DNA of 64,000 nt from Craspedostauros australis. Lineage: Eukaryota > Bacillariophyta > Bacillariophyceae > Mastogloiales > Achnanthaceae. The stretch is from positions 992,001 through 1,056,000 of the forward strand of contig JAMXDE010000020.1 of NCBI GenBank assembly GCA_026770025.1, given 5' to 3'. The stretch's first letter is position 1; every line of letters begins with the position of its first letter. This document shows positions 1-10,844 of the stretch, piece by piece. A program made the translations under genes and the position numbers. Below the pieces are notes generated by a model that was not told the DNA's origin, did not search any database, and was given only the letters and a program-made list of their open reading frames with translations.

Positions 1-96
1 GAAAAATGCAGAGTTCGCTGGGATGCACATCGCGTGGCTCCGTTCCATACAAGAGCCTCGCTGTGCGACGTATTATACATTGCGTGCGTTGGGGAA

Positions 97-2291
97 TCAA
101 TTGCCACCATAATCAAACAACGAATCCTGACGGATCAACGTTCCGACCTTGGCCTCGTTCTCAGACCGCACTTGCTCCATGTGGTGTTCCTCTGTCATCT
201 CCTTCATGTCGTTATGGCGAGCGTCACTCCTCTCGCTGTCATTGAGATCGTTGAACCGAACATGCCGCCCATTCGCCGCGTCTTCTTCCTCTTTGACCTT
301 GTAGCCAACGCCTCTCATGGCGCTGTAATCTCGAATAACATATGGCTTGATGACAGTCTCATCTGGAATGGCAAAACAAAGTGTAGTGCAACATCAATCA
401 AATCCGAGATGCGTCCAAAAAGAGAAGAGCGGGGTGATGTGAGTTGTTGGTCACGACGATGATCAACTGGCGACTGCACAAACAATCACCAACAAAGAAA
501 TCCAAATGGAGAGGAGCGCTCAATCAAACGTCCGAATCGATAGTCTTGCGATGGGTACGAATTCAATCATACAAAATGCTTACCAAACCTGGAGATTCCG
601 GATGCGACGAGCGGTTCTCGCAGATGCTTCTTCATGAACATGTTCTCATCGACGCCCGTCGTGATATCCAGCAAACCCAAGGTCATATCTGTGGAGCTGC
701 CAAACAGGAAGACGGTGATCAGCACGATTGCCATCGTCGTCATCGTGAATTCCTTCTGATGATCGAAGCCATCTGGGAACCGTCTGACGCAGGCATATGC
801 CACGGCCCCACGCAAACCGGAGAACCAAAGCATGTGCTGCGTCTTCGGCCTGATCTTGAGATCTTTACGTCTCACGGGCGTGCTGGTCGAGTGCGACATG
901 AAACTTTGTTCCGAAAATGACATCACGGCCCGATTGCCAAGCACCATTCCGTCATCGAGATCTTGTTGCGAAGACGGATCCAAAGTCTGCGTCAGGGCGG
1001 AGTTAGAAGTCGCCTTGGCGTCGTACCTCGTGGTCATTTCCGTGCCGCCATCTTCCTCTGCCTGCGGTGGGGAAGCCCGATTGGTGCCAGCAATGGTGAT
1101 GTTCTTGATGTCGACGCCAACACCATCTTCATTTCGCAATAGCAAGCCATTGAAGAAGAGAGCGATGGGATATACATTTAGTGCCCGGCCGATGAGGCAT
1201 GCCAGCAACGACCAACCGATGAACTGCCAGTTCCAATGGCCGATCAATCCAAACACTGACAGTCCCAGTTCCAGAAAGATGCTCGTCTCGGAAAGGTGAG
1301 CAAGCAACCGGAACAGCATGTCCGCATTGACCTGCGTGACAGGGGACAGGTTGGGAACGACGTAGCGATTTGCCGTGATTCCGGTGAACAGGATCGTGAC
1401 GATACCTGAGAGATGCATGATCTCCGCCAGCAGGAACGGGATGTACATGAGCACGATGTAGGTGGATATCTCCAGCACCTTCGTCTGTCGCATGTCGATG
1501 TGCTTGAACAGCAAGGCGACCATCAATCCGCTGGTCACGCCCAGAATCAAGCTCCCGAACGAGTCTATGAATAGATTCCAGGCGAATTCGAAGAATCCAA
1601 GGGCGATAGTCCCTGCCGTTGACTGCTGGGCCACGAATTGCGCGAATGCTTCGAAGAGCACGATCCCGAGGGCGTCATTGAGCACGGACTCGCCGAATAC
1701 GAGGTAGAATAGCTGTGGATCAACGCGCTTGGCTTGAAACACCGCCAAGGTGCTGACGGGATCCGTGCTGGAGATGAGCGCACCGAACGCCAGCAACTCC
1801 GAGAAATGCGGCTGGAAGTAGGAGCCGTTGTCGCTTCCGGCCAGGCCAAACCCCACGACGATGCGAAGCATGAACGCGATGGAGATGGCGCTGACCGTCG
1901 TCCCGACGATTGCCAGCATGCAGATGGGGACGATGTGCCGAAAGAACAAGGCCCCGATGCGCAAGCCCGAATTGAAGATGATTGGCGGCAGCAGCGCGAT
2001 GAAGAAGATGTCCGGGTTGAATGAGAGCAGCGCCGACAGGTCGCTGTCGACGGCCACCGCATCGTCGTCACCGTCCGCGTTTGCTCCGTTTGACATTGCC
2101 TGCCTCGCGTCATCCCCGATGATCAGATGGATGCAAAAGCCAGCAATCATGCCGACGGCCAGCACCATCGCAGCCTCAGGAAGCACCGATGCCACCTGCG
2201 GATGATCATGCAAGAACTTGGACAGAACCAGCACCAAGGCCAGCAATGCCGCGAAGAACACCAGGAACACGGATATGCTTTGCTGTCCCAT
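97..2291 (-). CDS. Na+/H+ exchanger, NHE/CPA1 type, two exons
   Basis: Predicted monovalent cation/proton antiporter that exchanges Na+ (or K+) for H+ across a membrane. The protein is a polytopic hydrophobic domain with family signatures: a LLPPIIFNSG-like segment near residue 100, ISSTDPVSTLA near 175, and GESVLNDALGIVLFEAF near 200 with the Asn-Asp pair used for cation/proton exchange. A hydrophilic loop rich in Asp, Thr and Ser interrupts the membrane part around residues 385-460. The exon that starts at the ATG runs to 584, where the frame meets a good donor (GTAAGC). A second exon starts at 362 after CCAG and keeps the frame (phase 1), adding a charged cytoplasmic tail that ends at 97. 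The model is 657 residues with a 221-bp intron (363-583). Without the second exon the protein would stop four codons into the intron. The family is clear; the membrane and ion preference cannot be read from the sequence. Confidence 0.88.
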
Positions 2292-3523
2292 TCTGCATCA
2301 ATCGATAACGATACTTGGCAGTGTAGTGTAGTGTGGTGTATGGTATGGTTGTGTGTGTCGGAAGATGTTCTAAAGTTGCCCCGCTGTGAGTCCTCGGATG
2401 CATGTGCTGCACTGTGTTATGATGTGATCTGGTATCCTTTGCAGCCGCGGAAGGACAAAGAGGTGAAGCAACGAGAGAACGAAACGAACAAATGGAGAGA
2501 TTCAGCAACATGATGTCCATCACACCTCACAGGATCAACTTCTGCGACAACGCCGTTGTGTCCGTTGTTGGCATCAGCGTTGCGTACTTCAGCGTTGCGG
2601 ACTTCGGCGCGACACCTTTGAATCTCACTAACTGTAGGAATGGCGTTATTTTGATGTTATTGAGATATGGTTTGAACCGACGAAGGACAATGACATCTGG
2701 TCGTGATTGACTGCTCCGAGCAATCGACTTCAATCACGGTTTATGATGGGAACTCGTGATTGCGGGATTCTCAAATCAGAAACAGAACAAGCAGCTGTTG
2801 TGCGTGTCACATGACGAACGTTGACGCACTCCGTGTTTCTCGTGCGATGGGTTGTGTCCGTGTGATTCTGCCTGTGTGTTTGGGGAGCAGAGAGGTGATG
2901 GCTTTGTTCTCGAAACTGAGCTTCGTGGGCGAAGGGCGCAACAGGGAACCTTCTCTCCTGATCGTCGCGGGTGCGAAGATGACGCGTCGCTGCGGAGACA
3001 GAGGAGAGGAACGAACCAAAACGAGAAACAGAGAGAGAGCAAAGATCACAAGAGAGCAACTGAGTTGATTTGCATCGGCTTGAACGTATAATACGACACA
3101 GATACGACTACACGCAGGCATCATCATAAGAGAGGATTGGGATCAGAGAGACCAAGTCCAGAGCCAAGCAGCTGAGCAAGTGAGTGAGCGAACAGGAGAA
3201 GAAAGACGACCAGCACGCTGTCGGGATCTTCGAAGAAGACATCCAAAGGAATTGAATCGAAAAAAGGTCGTGTCATCGCACTTGGACCTTCCTATCCGCA
3301 TCTCGCATAATACGTCCGCACAAAGCAGAAGGACCAGAACGAACCAGAACCCCCGTTTGAGCAGCAAAGAGGCATCAGTTCCCTCTGTGCACTCGTATTC
3401 CACACAAACCAGCAACAGCAGACAGGCATCGTCAGCAACGCAACTAACAGCAACACAGAGTCAATCAGCAACCCTCCCTGGCCCTCTTCCACCCAACCAA
3501 CTCATCAGATCCGCACATCAAAG
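2292..3523. other. Intergenic, divergent promoter region
   Basis: This 1.2-kb spacer separates the starts of the exchanger (-) and the unknown protein (+). Only short overlapping frames are present and none looks coding. A GTATAATA motif lies at 3086-3093. The last 350 bases before the + gene are A/C-rich, as expected of a 5' leader. Confidence 0.5.
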
Positions 3524-4795
3524 ATGCAACGTTTCTCCATGCCACGAAATGCGTCGCGCGCACAGGCCTGGCGTTTCTCTTCCTTCGTGAGGAACGACTG
3601 GCAATCCATCGGCACCCGATCGTGCTGCGTGCAGGCACCGTCGGCTGCTGCCGTGCGCGGCGCGGAAAACGAGGCCCGGTTCAATTCCTCCACGGTCAAC
3701 CGATCCACGCTCTCCGCATACGCGTGGCGTCACAGCGCCGCGCCACGGGGTGTCTCGCACCGTTCCTTCGGTTCCAAGGGTTTCAACGGCAACAACCCAA
3801 CCGACATCACCTCCACAGAGCCAACTTCAACATCAACGTCGTCGTCGTCGTCGTCGTCAACCCCAACTTCACAAACTACCGCTTCCAAATCCAAGACGTC
3901 GTTTGCCCAGATGGCTTCGTCGGAAGACACGCCAGCCAACGGCGGATCAGATCTCAACCTCAACAGCGACGGCGCAGCCGTCAACTCAATCTCTGCTGAC
4001 AGCAGCAGAGACGGATTGCCCAGAGCTCCCAAAAAGGTTTCGTTGGAGGATCTCACCAATCCTGCTCACGGAGGAGCGGGGAACATCAACGGTGGTGTCG
4101 CCACCACCACACCATATCCACCGCAGTTGCTGCTATCCCCATCCTCGTCCTCTCCATCGCCGCAGTTGACGTATTCCGCAGAGTGGGTGCGCTTCGTCCA
4201 CGTCCACCCGTTGTCGCAGATCATTTTGCAATACCTTCAGAACAAGCACCACGAGTTCCTGCAAAATCAAGGATTGACGTTGCTGCGCCTTCATCGCGAC
4301 GGATCCTTTGAGCTGCTCCAGGAGCCCGAACCCCAAGAGTCTCCCACCTCAGCCAAGGGGATGGGGAACGGCGGTACCAACGACAGTGATGCAGATCTTG
4401 CACAGAAGAGTGGCATCCCTGTCATCGACAAACGCAAGGTCGCTGCAGGACATGGAAACGCCTCGAAAACCACCGGCCAACTTGGTGCCGAAGAACATGC
4501 CCCAACTCGCTACGGAACGTTGCGCATTTGGACCTCCTACGACGAAATGGAGAAGAAGCATTGGCTCACGGTGCGCAATGTGGAATCCGAAGAGGACGAC
4601 CACGCTGCAGCCGGTCCTCATTCGAAGCCGCCGAATGGCGAAGGAGAGCAAAGCAAGCCATCCTTGTACCGCCGATTTTTGCTCCAGGACAACCTCCTGC
4701 CAGCATGGCATGGAAGCACCCGCCGCATTAGCTTGCCATCCCGCATCCACGAGAGTGTCGAGCAAATGGTCGAGACCATCCTTCGCGCCAAGTAA
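3524..4795 (+). CDS. Conserved-looking unknown protein, probably mitochondrial
   Basis: A 423-residue single-exon frame of unknown function. The first 60 residues are rich in Arg, Ser and Ala and poor in acid (Met-Gln-Arg-Phe-Ser start), which suggests a mitochondrial presequence. Residues 80-210 are a low-complexity Ser/Thr/Asn/Pro linker, including a run of eight Ser from TCG/TCA codons at about 3836-3860. From residue 220 the sequence becomes ordered: one block around YSAEWVRFVHVHPLSQIILQ, then a strand-rich block with LLRLHRDGSFELLQEP, then YGTLRIWTSYDEMEKKHWLT, ending in an amphipathic helix (ESVEQMVETILRAK). I recognise no family. The start is the first ATG of the frame in a good context (aagATGcaa). 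Differing composition of linker and C-terminal block supports a real protein. Confidence 0.75.
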   Translation: MQRFSMPRNASRAQAWRFSSFVRNDWQSIGTRSCCVQAPSAAAVRGAENEARFNSSTVNRSTLSAYAWRHSAAPRGVSHRSFGSKGFNGNNPTDITSTEPTSTSTSSSSSSSTPTSQTTASKSKTSFAQMASSEDTPANGGSDLNLNSDGAAVNSISADSSRDGLPRAPKKVSLEDLTNPAHGGAGNINGGVATTTPYPPQLLLSPSSSSPSPQLTYSAEWVRFVHVHPLSQIILQYLQNKHHEFLQNQGLTLLRLHRDGSFELLQEPEPQESPTSAKGMGNGGTNDSDADLAQKSGIPVIDKRKVAAGHGNASKTTGQLGAEEHAPTRYGTLRIWTSYDEMEKKHWLTVRNVESEEDDHAAAGPHSKPPNGEGEQSKPSLYRRFLLQDNLLPAWHGSTRRISLPSRIHESVEQMVETILRAK

Positions 4796-5372
4796 CAAGC
4801 CGGGCGCACGACCGATCATCTCAGGGCCCTTTCATAGTTCAAATTGACGAGAGTAGAAACACAAAAGGAGATTAATCATGGATGACGAGAGGAGAAGGAC
4901 GGAGGTCTTAATTGCAGTCATGAATACAGCCCAATAAATACAGATCAACACAAAAGTAGACCATCTTGCAACCGAATGAACTGAGTCCACGATCGCTTGG
5001 AGACTTGTTGTTGCGATGGTCATAAGCGGTGCGATACGAGGAGGCACAGCTCTCGAGTGTCGTGAGATCTGGTGTTTCCGGCGAGTTCCTACGAATATTG
5101 CGGCTAGGGTGGGCGTTTGGGCTGTAGTCTTTGCGTAAAAGTGTAAATCTTGTACTCTATTGTACTTTACAGTTGTTATCCTTAATATTAATATCGTGCA
5201 GTGTACGGCACGCTATTCGGCGTGCTACGTGCATTGTGTATTCATGTAATTGTGGTCTGATGCTGTCACCATGAAAATCGCAACGCAGGTGGTTGCTGCT
5301 GATGCTCCTTGTGATCTTGCATCGATCCATCCACTCTTTGGTAGAATAGTTTGTTCTCCCAGACAGGGCCCA
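4796..5372. other. Intergenic, tail-to-tail 3' flanks
   Basis: A 577-bp spacer between two convergent genes. An AATAAA hexamer at 4933-4938, 138 bases past the + stop codon, is a possible poly(A) signal. The stretch 5100-5250 is AT-rich. No gene is seen. Confidence 0.5.
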
Positions 5373-8096
5373 TCACGTCGTCAGAGACATGACACCGTCC
5401 AACACATCGGCCTGCTTCATCTGGCACTTGCGTCGGAACAGCGGAACATCCAAACAGGGATGTTCGATCATCAGATCGCACATCTCGTCGTCGAATGTGC
5501 CGTAGAACTCGTTCAGGTATTGCCGCGTCGTATCCAGCATGGCATCGTACGAGGCCTTGTTCATCGGGTTCTTGTCGCGTCGGTCGCCAAAGGAGGCGGC
5601 TGCCGTTGCGTTGGATTGCAGTGTGTACGTGCTCTGTGTCACTTCCTCTGCGGCCGCCTTGTTGGGCATGCCGACGAAGTCATAGAGGCGTTCCACCTCG
5701 GTGCGTGGGTCGACGGACACATCGAAGAGATGGACCTGGGAGCATTGGAAGTGCGACAGCCACTCGGAGAAGACCTTGGAATACATCGCCCGCGACAGCC
5801 AGCCGCCGGCCTGGACCATGTCGCTTGGCAGGCACTTGCGATAGTTCGCGGCCGTGCATCCGTTCTGCGTCCATGTGGCAACGACGCTGCGGATGTACAT
5901 GTCAAAGTGGGCCGGGCCCTTCTGGACACCGTCGCTCTTGCTCTTGCTGTTGCTGCCTTGATTGCTTGCGCTGGCACTGTCTTGAGATGTGAAGACTCCA
6001 AAGTGGTTGTATGCTGAGTAGGTGACGTCGACGGAATCGCGGACGGTGACGAGAAGATTGGCCTCCGGTTGCATGTGGTGAAAGACTTCTGGTAGCGACA
6101 CGCCGCGGATCTTGTCAAAGCTGTGGTCCCAGATGTTCATCTCATCGAACAGCGGCTTCTCCTCCTCTGGGAAGTACGGAACCGCGGAGACGGCAAGGTC
6201 TTCGTCACTACCACCAACACCAGAATCAGCTGTGGCAGCAGCAGATGCGGGAGCAAAAGCGGAAGCGGGGCTGGAGCAGACACCGTTGGATACCTGGCCG
6301 TTGAGCAAGGCGTAGTCATCGAAGCTGCATGTGGACACGACCCTCGTTCTTGGTTTCTGGAGGAAGCTGGGAGTGTGTGGCGCGGCTGTCTTTGCCATCG
6401 CAGCGCATTGCTCTTCTTCCACCTTCATGGTCTTCTCCGTCAGCCATCGGGTTGGATCCTCGATGTACCCTGTGCTCGCCAGACCTGGATGTCCGCTCAA
6501 GTACCGCAGGATGGACTTGGTACCGGCCTTGTGAACACCGACAACGTGGTACGATGGCAGGCAGCTGACGCTGCTGGATGGCGTGTCAAGCTCGTTTTCA
6601 CCGTTGATGGAACTTCCAGCTGCATGGTTGCACCAGCAGTGTCCGGTGCGTGATGCCTTGCCCTTGGCTGGGAGAGGGAAAGAGAATCGTTCCTCAACGG
6701 GCGGGATCTCACTCGTGAGGCCCTCCTCTTCAAGAAGGTCCAGCATCAAGGAGTACTTCTTTCCTGACGCGAAATGAGCGATGAAGTCGCCGTGTTGCCA
6801 TTGGCCGTCCTCCTTCTCGTCTGCGCTGCTGAAGGAATGCTCGCGTCGGAAAGAGTTCATGGTGCGCTTGGGAACGATGGTGACATGCACGCCACGTTCC
6901 AGTTCCGTCTTTGGCGGCCACTGCAGCTCGTTCTGAGCAAGCAGCACGGACATCTGGAGCGGCTGGTCGATGAGGGTGCGGCCGAGGAAGCGGGTGTACG
7001 CATACTTGGCGGTGAAGATGTCGAAGCAATGCTGCAGCGACCATTCGTTGCTCTTGAGGAGGAAGATTCCGTTGTTGATGCCGTGCACGAACTGCCAGTT
7101 CCCACCACGTGTCGCGATCAAGCTGGTGCTGTTGGATGGCTGGGTGCTGTCGATGAGGGAGGGCAAGGTGATGTCCATGTTGGTGAAGAGGGCGTCGGCA
7201 TCCAGCATCATGACCCATTTGTAACCGCGTTGCACGGTCCATGCCAGGAGGAGGTACTTGAGCATCTTGGGGTGGATGCCATCGACGTTGGTGGACATTG
7301 GCAGGTAGTCGTAGCCGTGGGTGTCGGCGTAGTGCTGGTGGTTGCGCTTGGAGATGTCGCACAGATCCATTCCGACACAGATGCTCACAATGGCGTACTC
7401 TGGCGAATCTCTGCCATGCAGGTTGTTCTGCTGTTCAAGCTGGGACGACCGTGCTTGGAGGGAGCGGCCGATCTCGGAATCGTCAAAGATGGTTCTTGCG
7501 AGTTTGATGAATTCCTTGAGCGTCTCCGGTCTGTACTCGCCCTGGAAGCCGGTTGGCAAGGGAACGACGGCCATCGGCTGGGTGATTTCGTTTTGCGTGC
7601 TGTAGGTCTTGCGCACGGTCTGGAAGGATCGAGTGGAGATGGGAGTGCCAGCGAAGATTGGATCGCTGTGAGAGACGAAGAAGTTCTCCCCGTCGTCCTT
7701 GTTTCCGTAGTTGTTGGCGAGAGCCCGCATGTCTTGGCCTGAGCCGTCGACCATGATGTATTCTTTGGGAGACACGACGTAGATGTTGCGCAAGTACTGC
7801 GTGCGTGGCAGCACTTGCTTCAGCATGGTGCAGTTCAGTTGGAGAATGCAGAAGACGCAAGCGGCCATGCTTGCGACAAGCACCATGTGCCGGGTGATTC
7901 CAGGATGGTGGGATCTCATGTTCCTGGCGACCAAATGGGTTGGGGTGCGTTGTGACATGGGGGACCTGAATTGGTTGGTTGTGGTTGGTTGTGCGTTGTG
8001 GTTGATGAGATTGTGAAATTGTGAGCACATTGACTTGTCTTCAACCCGAGGCAGCACTCTTTCGAATGGTTCCTGTGGTGGTATGTCACACCGCAT
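5373..8096 (-). CDS. Golgi-type glycosyltransferase fused to carbohydrate sulfotransferase
   Basis: One frame of about 907 residues holds two enzymes. A single hydrophobic segment (residues about 69-90, LVASMAACVFCILQL) after a basic stretch makes a type II signal anchor, the Golgi topology. Residues 230-450 form a GT-A glycosyltransferase resembling GT34: VMMLDADALF with the DxD metal site near 300, GINNGIFLL, a DQPLQ segment, and GDFIAHFASGKK near 440. Residues 505-890 form a PAPS-dependent sulfotransferase resembling CHST15/uronyl sulfotransferases: VVGVHKAGTKSILRYLSGHP near 520 (5'-phosphosulfate loop), IWDHSFDKIRG, and LLVTVRDSVDVTYSAYNHF near 690 (3'-phosphate site). The first ATG is at 8096; an in-frame ATG at 7958 lies closer to the anchor and could be the real start. 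Expected job: extend a glycan and sulfate it in the Golgi lumen. Acceptor and sugar donor are unknown. Confidence 0.85.
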   Translation of the reverse strand: MRCDIPPQEPFERVLPRVEDKSMCSQFHNLINHNAQPTTTNQFRSPMSQRTPTHLVARNMRSHHPGITRHMVLVASMAACVFCILQLNCTMLKQVLPRTQYLRNIYVVSPKEYIMVDGSGQDMRALANNYGNKDDGENFFVSHSDPIFAGTPISTRSFQTVRKTYSTQNEITQPMAVVPLPTGFQGEYRPETLKEFIKLARTIFDDSEIGRSLQARSSQLEQQNNLHGRDSPEYAIVSICVGMDLCDISKRNHQHYADTHGYDYLPMSTNVDGIHPKMLKYLLLAWTVQRGYKWVMMLDADALFTNMDITLPSLIDSTQPSNSTSLIATRGGNWQFVHGINNGIFLLKSNEWSLQHCFDIFTAKYAYTRFLGRTLIDQPLQMSVLLAQNELQWPPKTELERGVHVTIVPKRTMNSFRREHSFSSADEKEDGQWQHGDFIAHFASGKKYSLMLDLLEEEGLTSEIPPVEERFSFPLPAKGKASRTGHCWCNHAAGSSINGENELDTPSSSVSCLPSYHVVGVHKAGTKSILRYLSGHPGLASTGYIEDPTRWLTEKTMKVEEEQCAAMAKTAAPHTPSFLQKPRTRVVSTCSFDDYALLNGQVSNGVCSSPASAFAPASAAATADSGVGGSDEDLAVSAVPYFPEEEKPLFDEMNIWDHSFDKIRGVSLPEVFHHMQPEANLLVTVRDSVDVTYSAYNHFGVFTSQDSASASNQGSNSKSKSDGVQKGPAHFDMYIRSVVATWTQNGCTAANYRKCLPSDMVQAGGWLSRAMYSKVFSEWLSHFQCSQVHLFDVSVDPRTEVERLYDFVGMPNKAAAEEVTQSTYTLQSNATAAASFGDRRDKNPMNKASYDAMLDTTRQYLNEFYGTFDDEMCDLMIEHPCLDVPLFRRKCQMKQADVLDGVMSLTT

Positions 8097-8806
8097 CACA
8101 CCACATCATGTTGTATCGTGGATTGTAACAGTCCATGGTAGTTGGATTTGGCGGCGTGGACTGCCTTGTTCTCACATCCGTCCCAAGGATTCTTGGGTTG
8201 GACGCGTTTGGCCACGGTCACGTCTGTTCATCAAAGAGTTGTACGTAAACACCAGTGCTGATGTGACGTCGTCGTATGGTGTGGTTGGCATTTGCGTTTG
8301 CTGTGCGTACGCTGGTACTCGCATCGATGTGTGAATGACATCGACTGCGACAAGTAGTCCCGAGGGCAGGAGTGGAACAGATCTTGCCATCGATCAATTT
8401 GGCACGATACAATGTTGCATCGAAGTCACTGATGCCCATCCTCGATCAAGGAGGCAGGAGCAGAACGCATTTATTGGCCGTCCCATGCGAGCGGTGACGC
8501 ACTTCCATCCTCTTCCTCTCTGTGTCTGTGTCCTTGTCTCAGTCTCTCTGCCTTTGGATACACGGGACCTTTCCTTTCGTCTTGTCCACCTTCGTTCTCC
8601 TTTCTGTGCTCCTCGTTGCTGTCGTTGTTCTTGTTCTTGTCCGTGCCATGTCAACTCCAACAACTTGATTCCTCCAACACGATTCAATGCTATCTCGCTA
8701 TTGGTGGTCAGCGTTCGAGTCGTGAATAATGGTGCTATTGAGCATAGCGCAAGGTACGATGGTTGGACGTGGCGAATACTCTATGGTCTCTCTACTCACA
8801 GAGACA

Positions 8807-8832
8807 AGAGAGAGAGAGAGAGAGAGAGAGAG
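8807..8832. repeat. (GA)n microsatellite
   Basis: Uninterrupted AG/GA dinucleotide run of about 26 bases in intergenic DNA; a similar 19-base run is at 9221-9239. Confidence 0.9.
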
Positions 8833-9220
8833 GGCATACGATTAGGGTAGAGTGCAGCACTGCAATTCATGTTGGCAACGATGACAACAGCGCATGACGA
8901 TCAGAGAGCAAACAAGCCCCGCCGTCACAGACTGCTTCGCCTCTCTTTTGACGGGATCGACCCAATGGTCACCACATGGCTCTACTATTATACAGGCAAA
9001 ACACACGATTGCATTGCGAGATCGGCACCAGTGACGGAAGCGATCACCTTCGGCAACAGATCTGATTACCATGGCATTGCATCGTGCCACATCTTGAGTG
9101 TTGGAGTAGGCAGCGTTGCCTCCAGTTGCGCCACGTCTGTGATCTTTCATTGCCGACAAACGAATGCAGAGTACTCTAACAAGTTCCACTACTATACTCT
9201 CCAGTCTCTCTACCAATAAG

Positions 9221-9239
9221 GAGAGAGAGAGAGAGAGAG
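9221..9239. repeat. (GA)n microsatellite
   Basis: Uninterrupted GA dinucleotide run, intergenic. Confidence 0.9.
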
Positions 9240-10844
9240 GAGTCCAAGTTGCTCATATCATGTAAAATGTGAGGCATAAAATCGGCGGATACTCGCAGGA
9301 TCGGCAAGGCCAACAACGAACGGCAACAAGACGAAGGACGACTGGTATTCAACACCAGTGAGGAGCGAGAAACGGACACGGAAGAGATCCCGAAATACGT
9401 ACGAAACCTCGATCCAGGACAAGGAAGAGGAATGAGCGAATTCACTGCAAACAGAGAATGGAAGTGAACAATCGTGTAGAGTGGGCGCACCGCCATCCAT
9501 GCTGTTGGTGTGCCAAGGCTTTCCCAAATGTGCGCCATTGCTGCTCCGCTTCGTCCCTCATGTTCTGGTCTCGCGCGACGGAGATGAGGAATACAAAGTG
9601 CACAGGGGAAGTCAGAAGGAGTCGGAACTTCTGAATTTGGCAGCCATTGTACGTAGTCTATCTCGCAATTGTCAGGCCTCGGATGTCTATGGTGCGAGTA
9701 TGGGAGTGCGACGGCTTCTCCTGGTATCATGACTGTTCCAAGATATAATAGCAGCTGATGATCTCTGTGTACTCATACAACACGACACAAAGCGCAACAC
9801 TATCAATCCCACCAGCATGCTCGAAGTTAGTTAGTTGGTTCGTCAGTAGCAAAGCGTCATCTAATGCATTCGTATGATTCACTCACACACGAGTTACAGC
9901 TGCGATCTTCAGACACACTTGTTTGTTGTACTCGTGTTCGTCTGTACTGATGCATATTATACCAGTGGATCTCACCAGTACCAGCATGGAATGATACGAA
10001 CCAAGACGTGAACCAGGGCAAGATTCACTCTCGTGTATGGTACTCGTACGTATCTTTGGTCAAGTCGGACCAAGGAGTGTGGCAGAAGCGACGCGGCAGT
10101 CTTGTGCTATCTTCAGATACGGTTACCACTTGATGGGTGAGAGCATCAAGGACCGCAAAAGAAAGGAGAAGCGGACGGGTCAAGATTCACCAGAGCAGAA
10201 TCTCGAGTGCTCTGACTGTCTCATTGATCGACGGATCCAAGGCGCGAGCAAGTGGCAAGAAGATGGAAGTGAGTCCAATTGTTTCCGTTCAATCGTTCAC
10301 ATTTCATCACCGAAGATCGCAATCGTTCATTCCCCAGGCACATGCGCACACCCGCGACCGTCCATCAATTCATTTCTTCCTGCCGTCTCATCCCTTTCAT
10401 GTACGTGCAGAGTACTAATATGTTGGATAGCTGGGCGGGTATTCGTCGATTTCCGAGAATATCCCGTGCATTCTCTCTCAAGGACGGCGATGCAAGGATG
10501 GAGAGACACGTACCATACAATGTTGTCTGACTATGGCCACGTTTGCCCGCGTCATTCGTGGTGGCAGGAGCTCCCACCAAAAGCGAACCTCCGAGAGCGA
10601 AACTCTCCATTCTCTGTTCTGCTCAATGCCGTTTGCTCTGGAGACGAGCCTTTTCTTGTGCGTCTCATGTCTTCAACAGGACATGGACGACGGGATGGTG
10701 GTATTGAAGCTGGAATATAACTCCAATCGTGTGATGGCTGGCCTCTACAACCTTGGTGGATCGGTTGGTACGATTGAAATCTACTATCTGTCTATATGCC
10801 ATACGTCGACGATACCAATCGAGTGATGACATTCAGATTGCAGA

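Larger units (their letters stand above)
8097..10844. other. Long intergenic region, no convincing gene
   Basis: This 2.7-kb stretch lies upstream of the fusion gene and downstream of the methyltransferase gene. The frames it contains (for example 227 codons at 10037-10720 on + and 184 codons at 9176-9730 on -) have irregular composition, no domain and no splice partners. TATTATAC motifs occur at 8986-8993 and 9955-9962, and a GTACTCGTAC motif at 10040-10049. Two GA dinucleotide runs are present. Confidence 0.45.

Noticed and set aside
6774-7742. 322-codon frame antisense to the glycosyltransferase
   Set aside because: The opposite strand encodes the GT-A domain with intact motifs; this frame has no domain and Val/Gly/Glu-rich shadow composition.
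9176-9730. 184-codon - frame
   Set aside because: Contains GA-repeat-derived Ser-Leu runs and no recognisable domain.
10037-10720. 227-codon + frame upstream of the TGS1-like gene
   Set aside because: Irregular composition rich in Cys, Arg and Ser, no domain, no splice partner.
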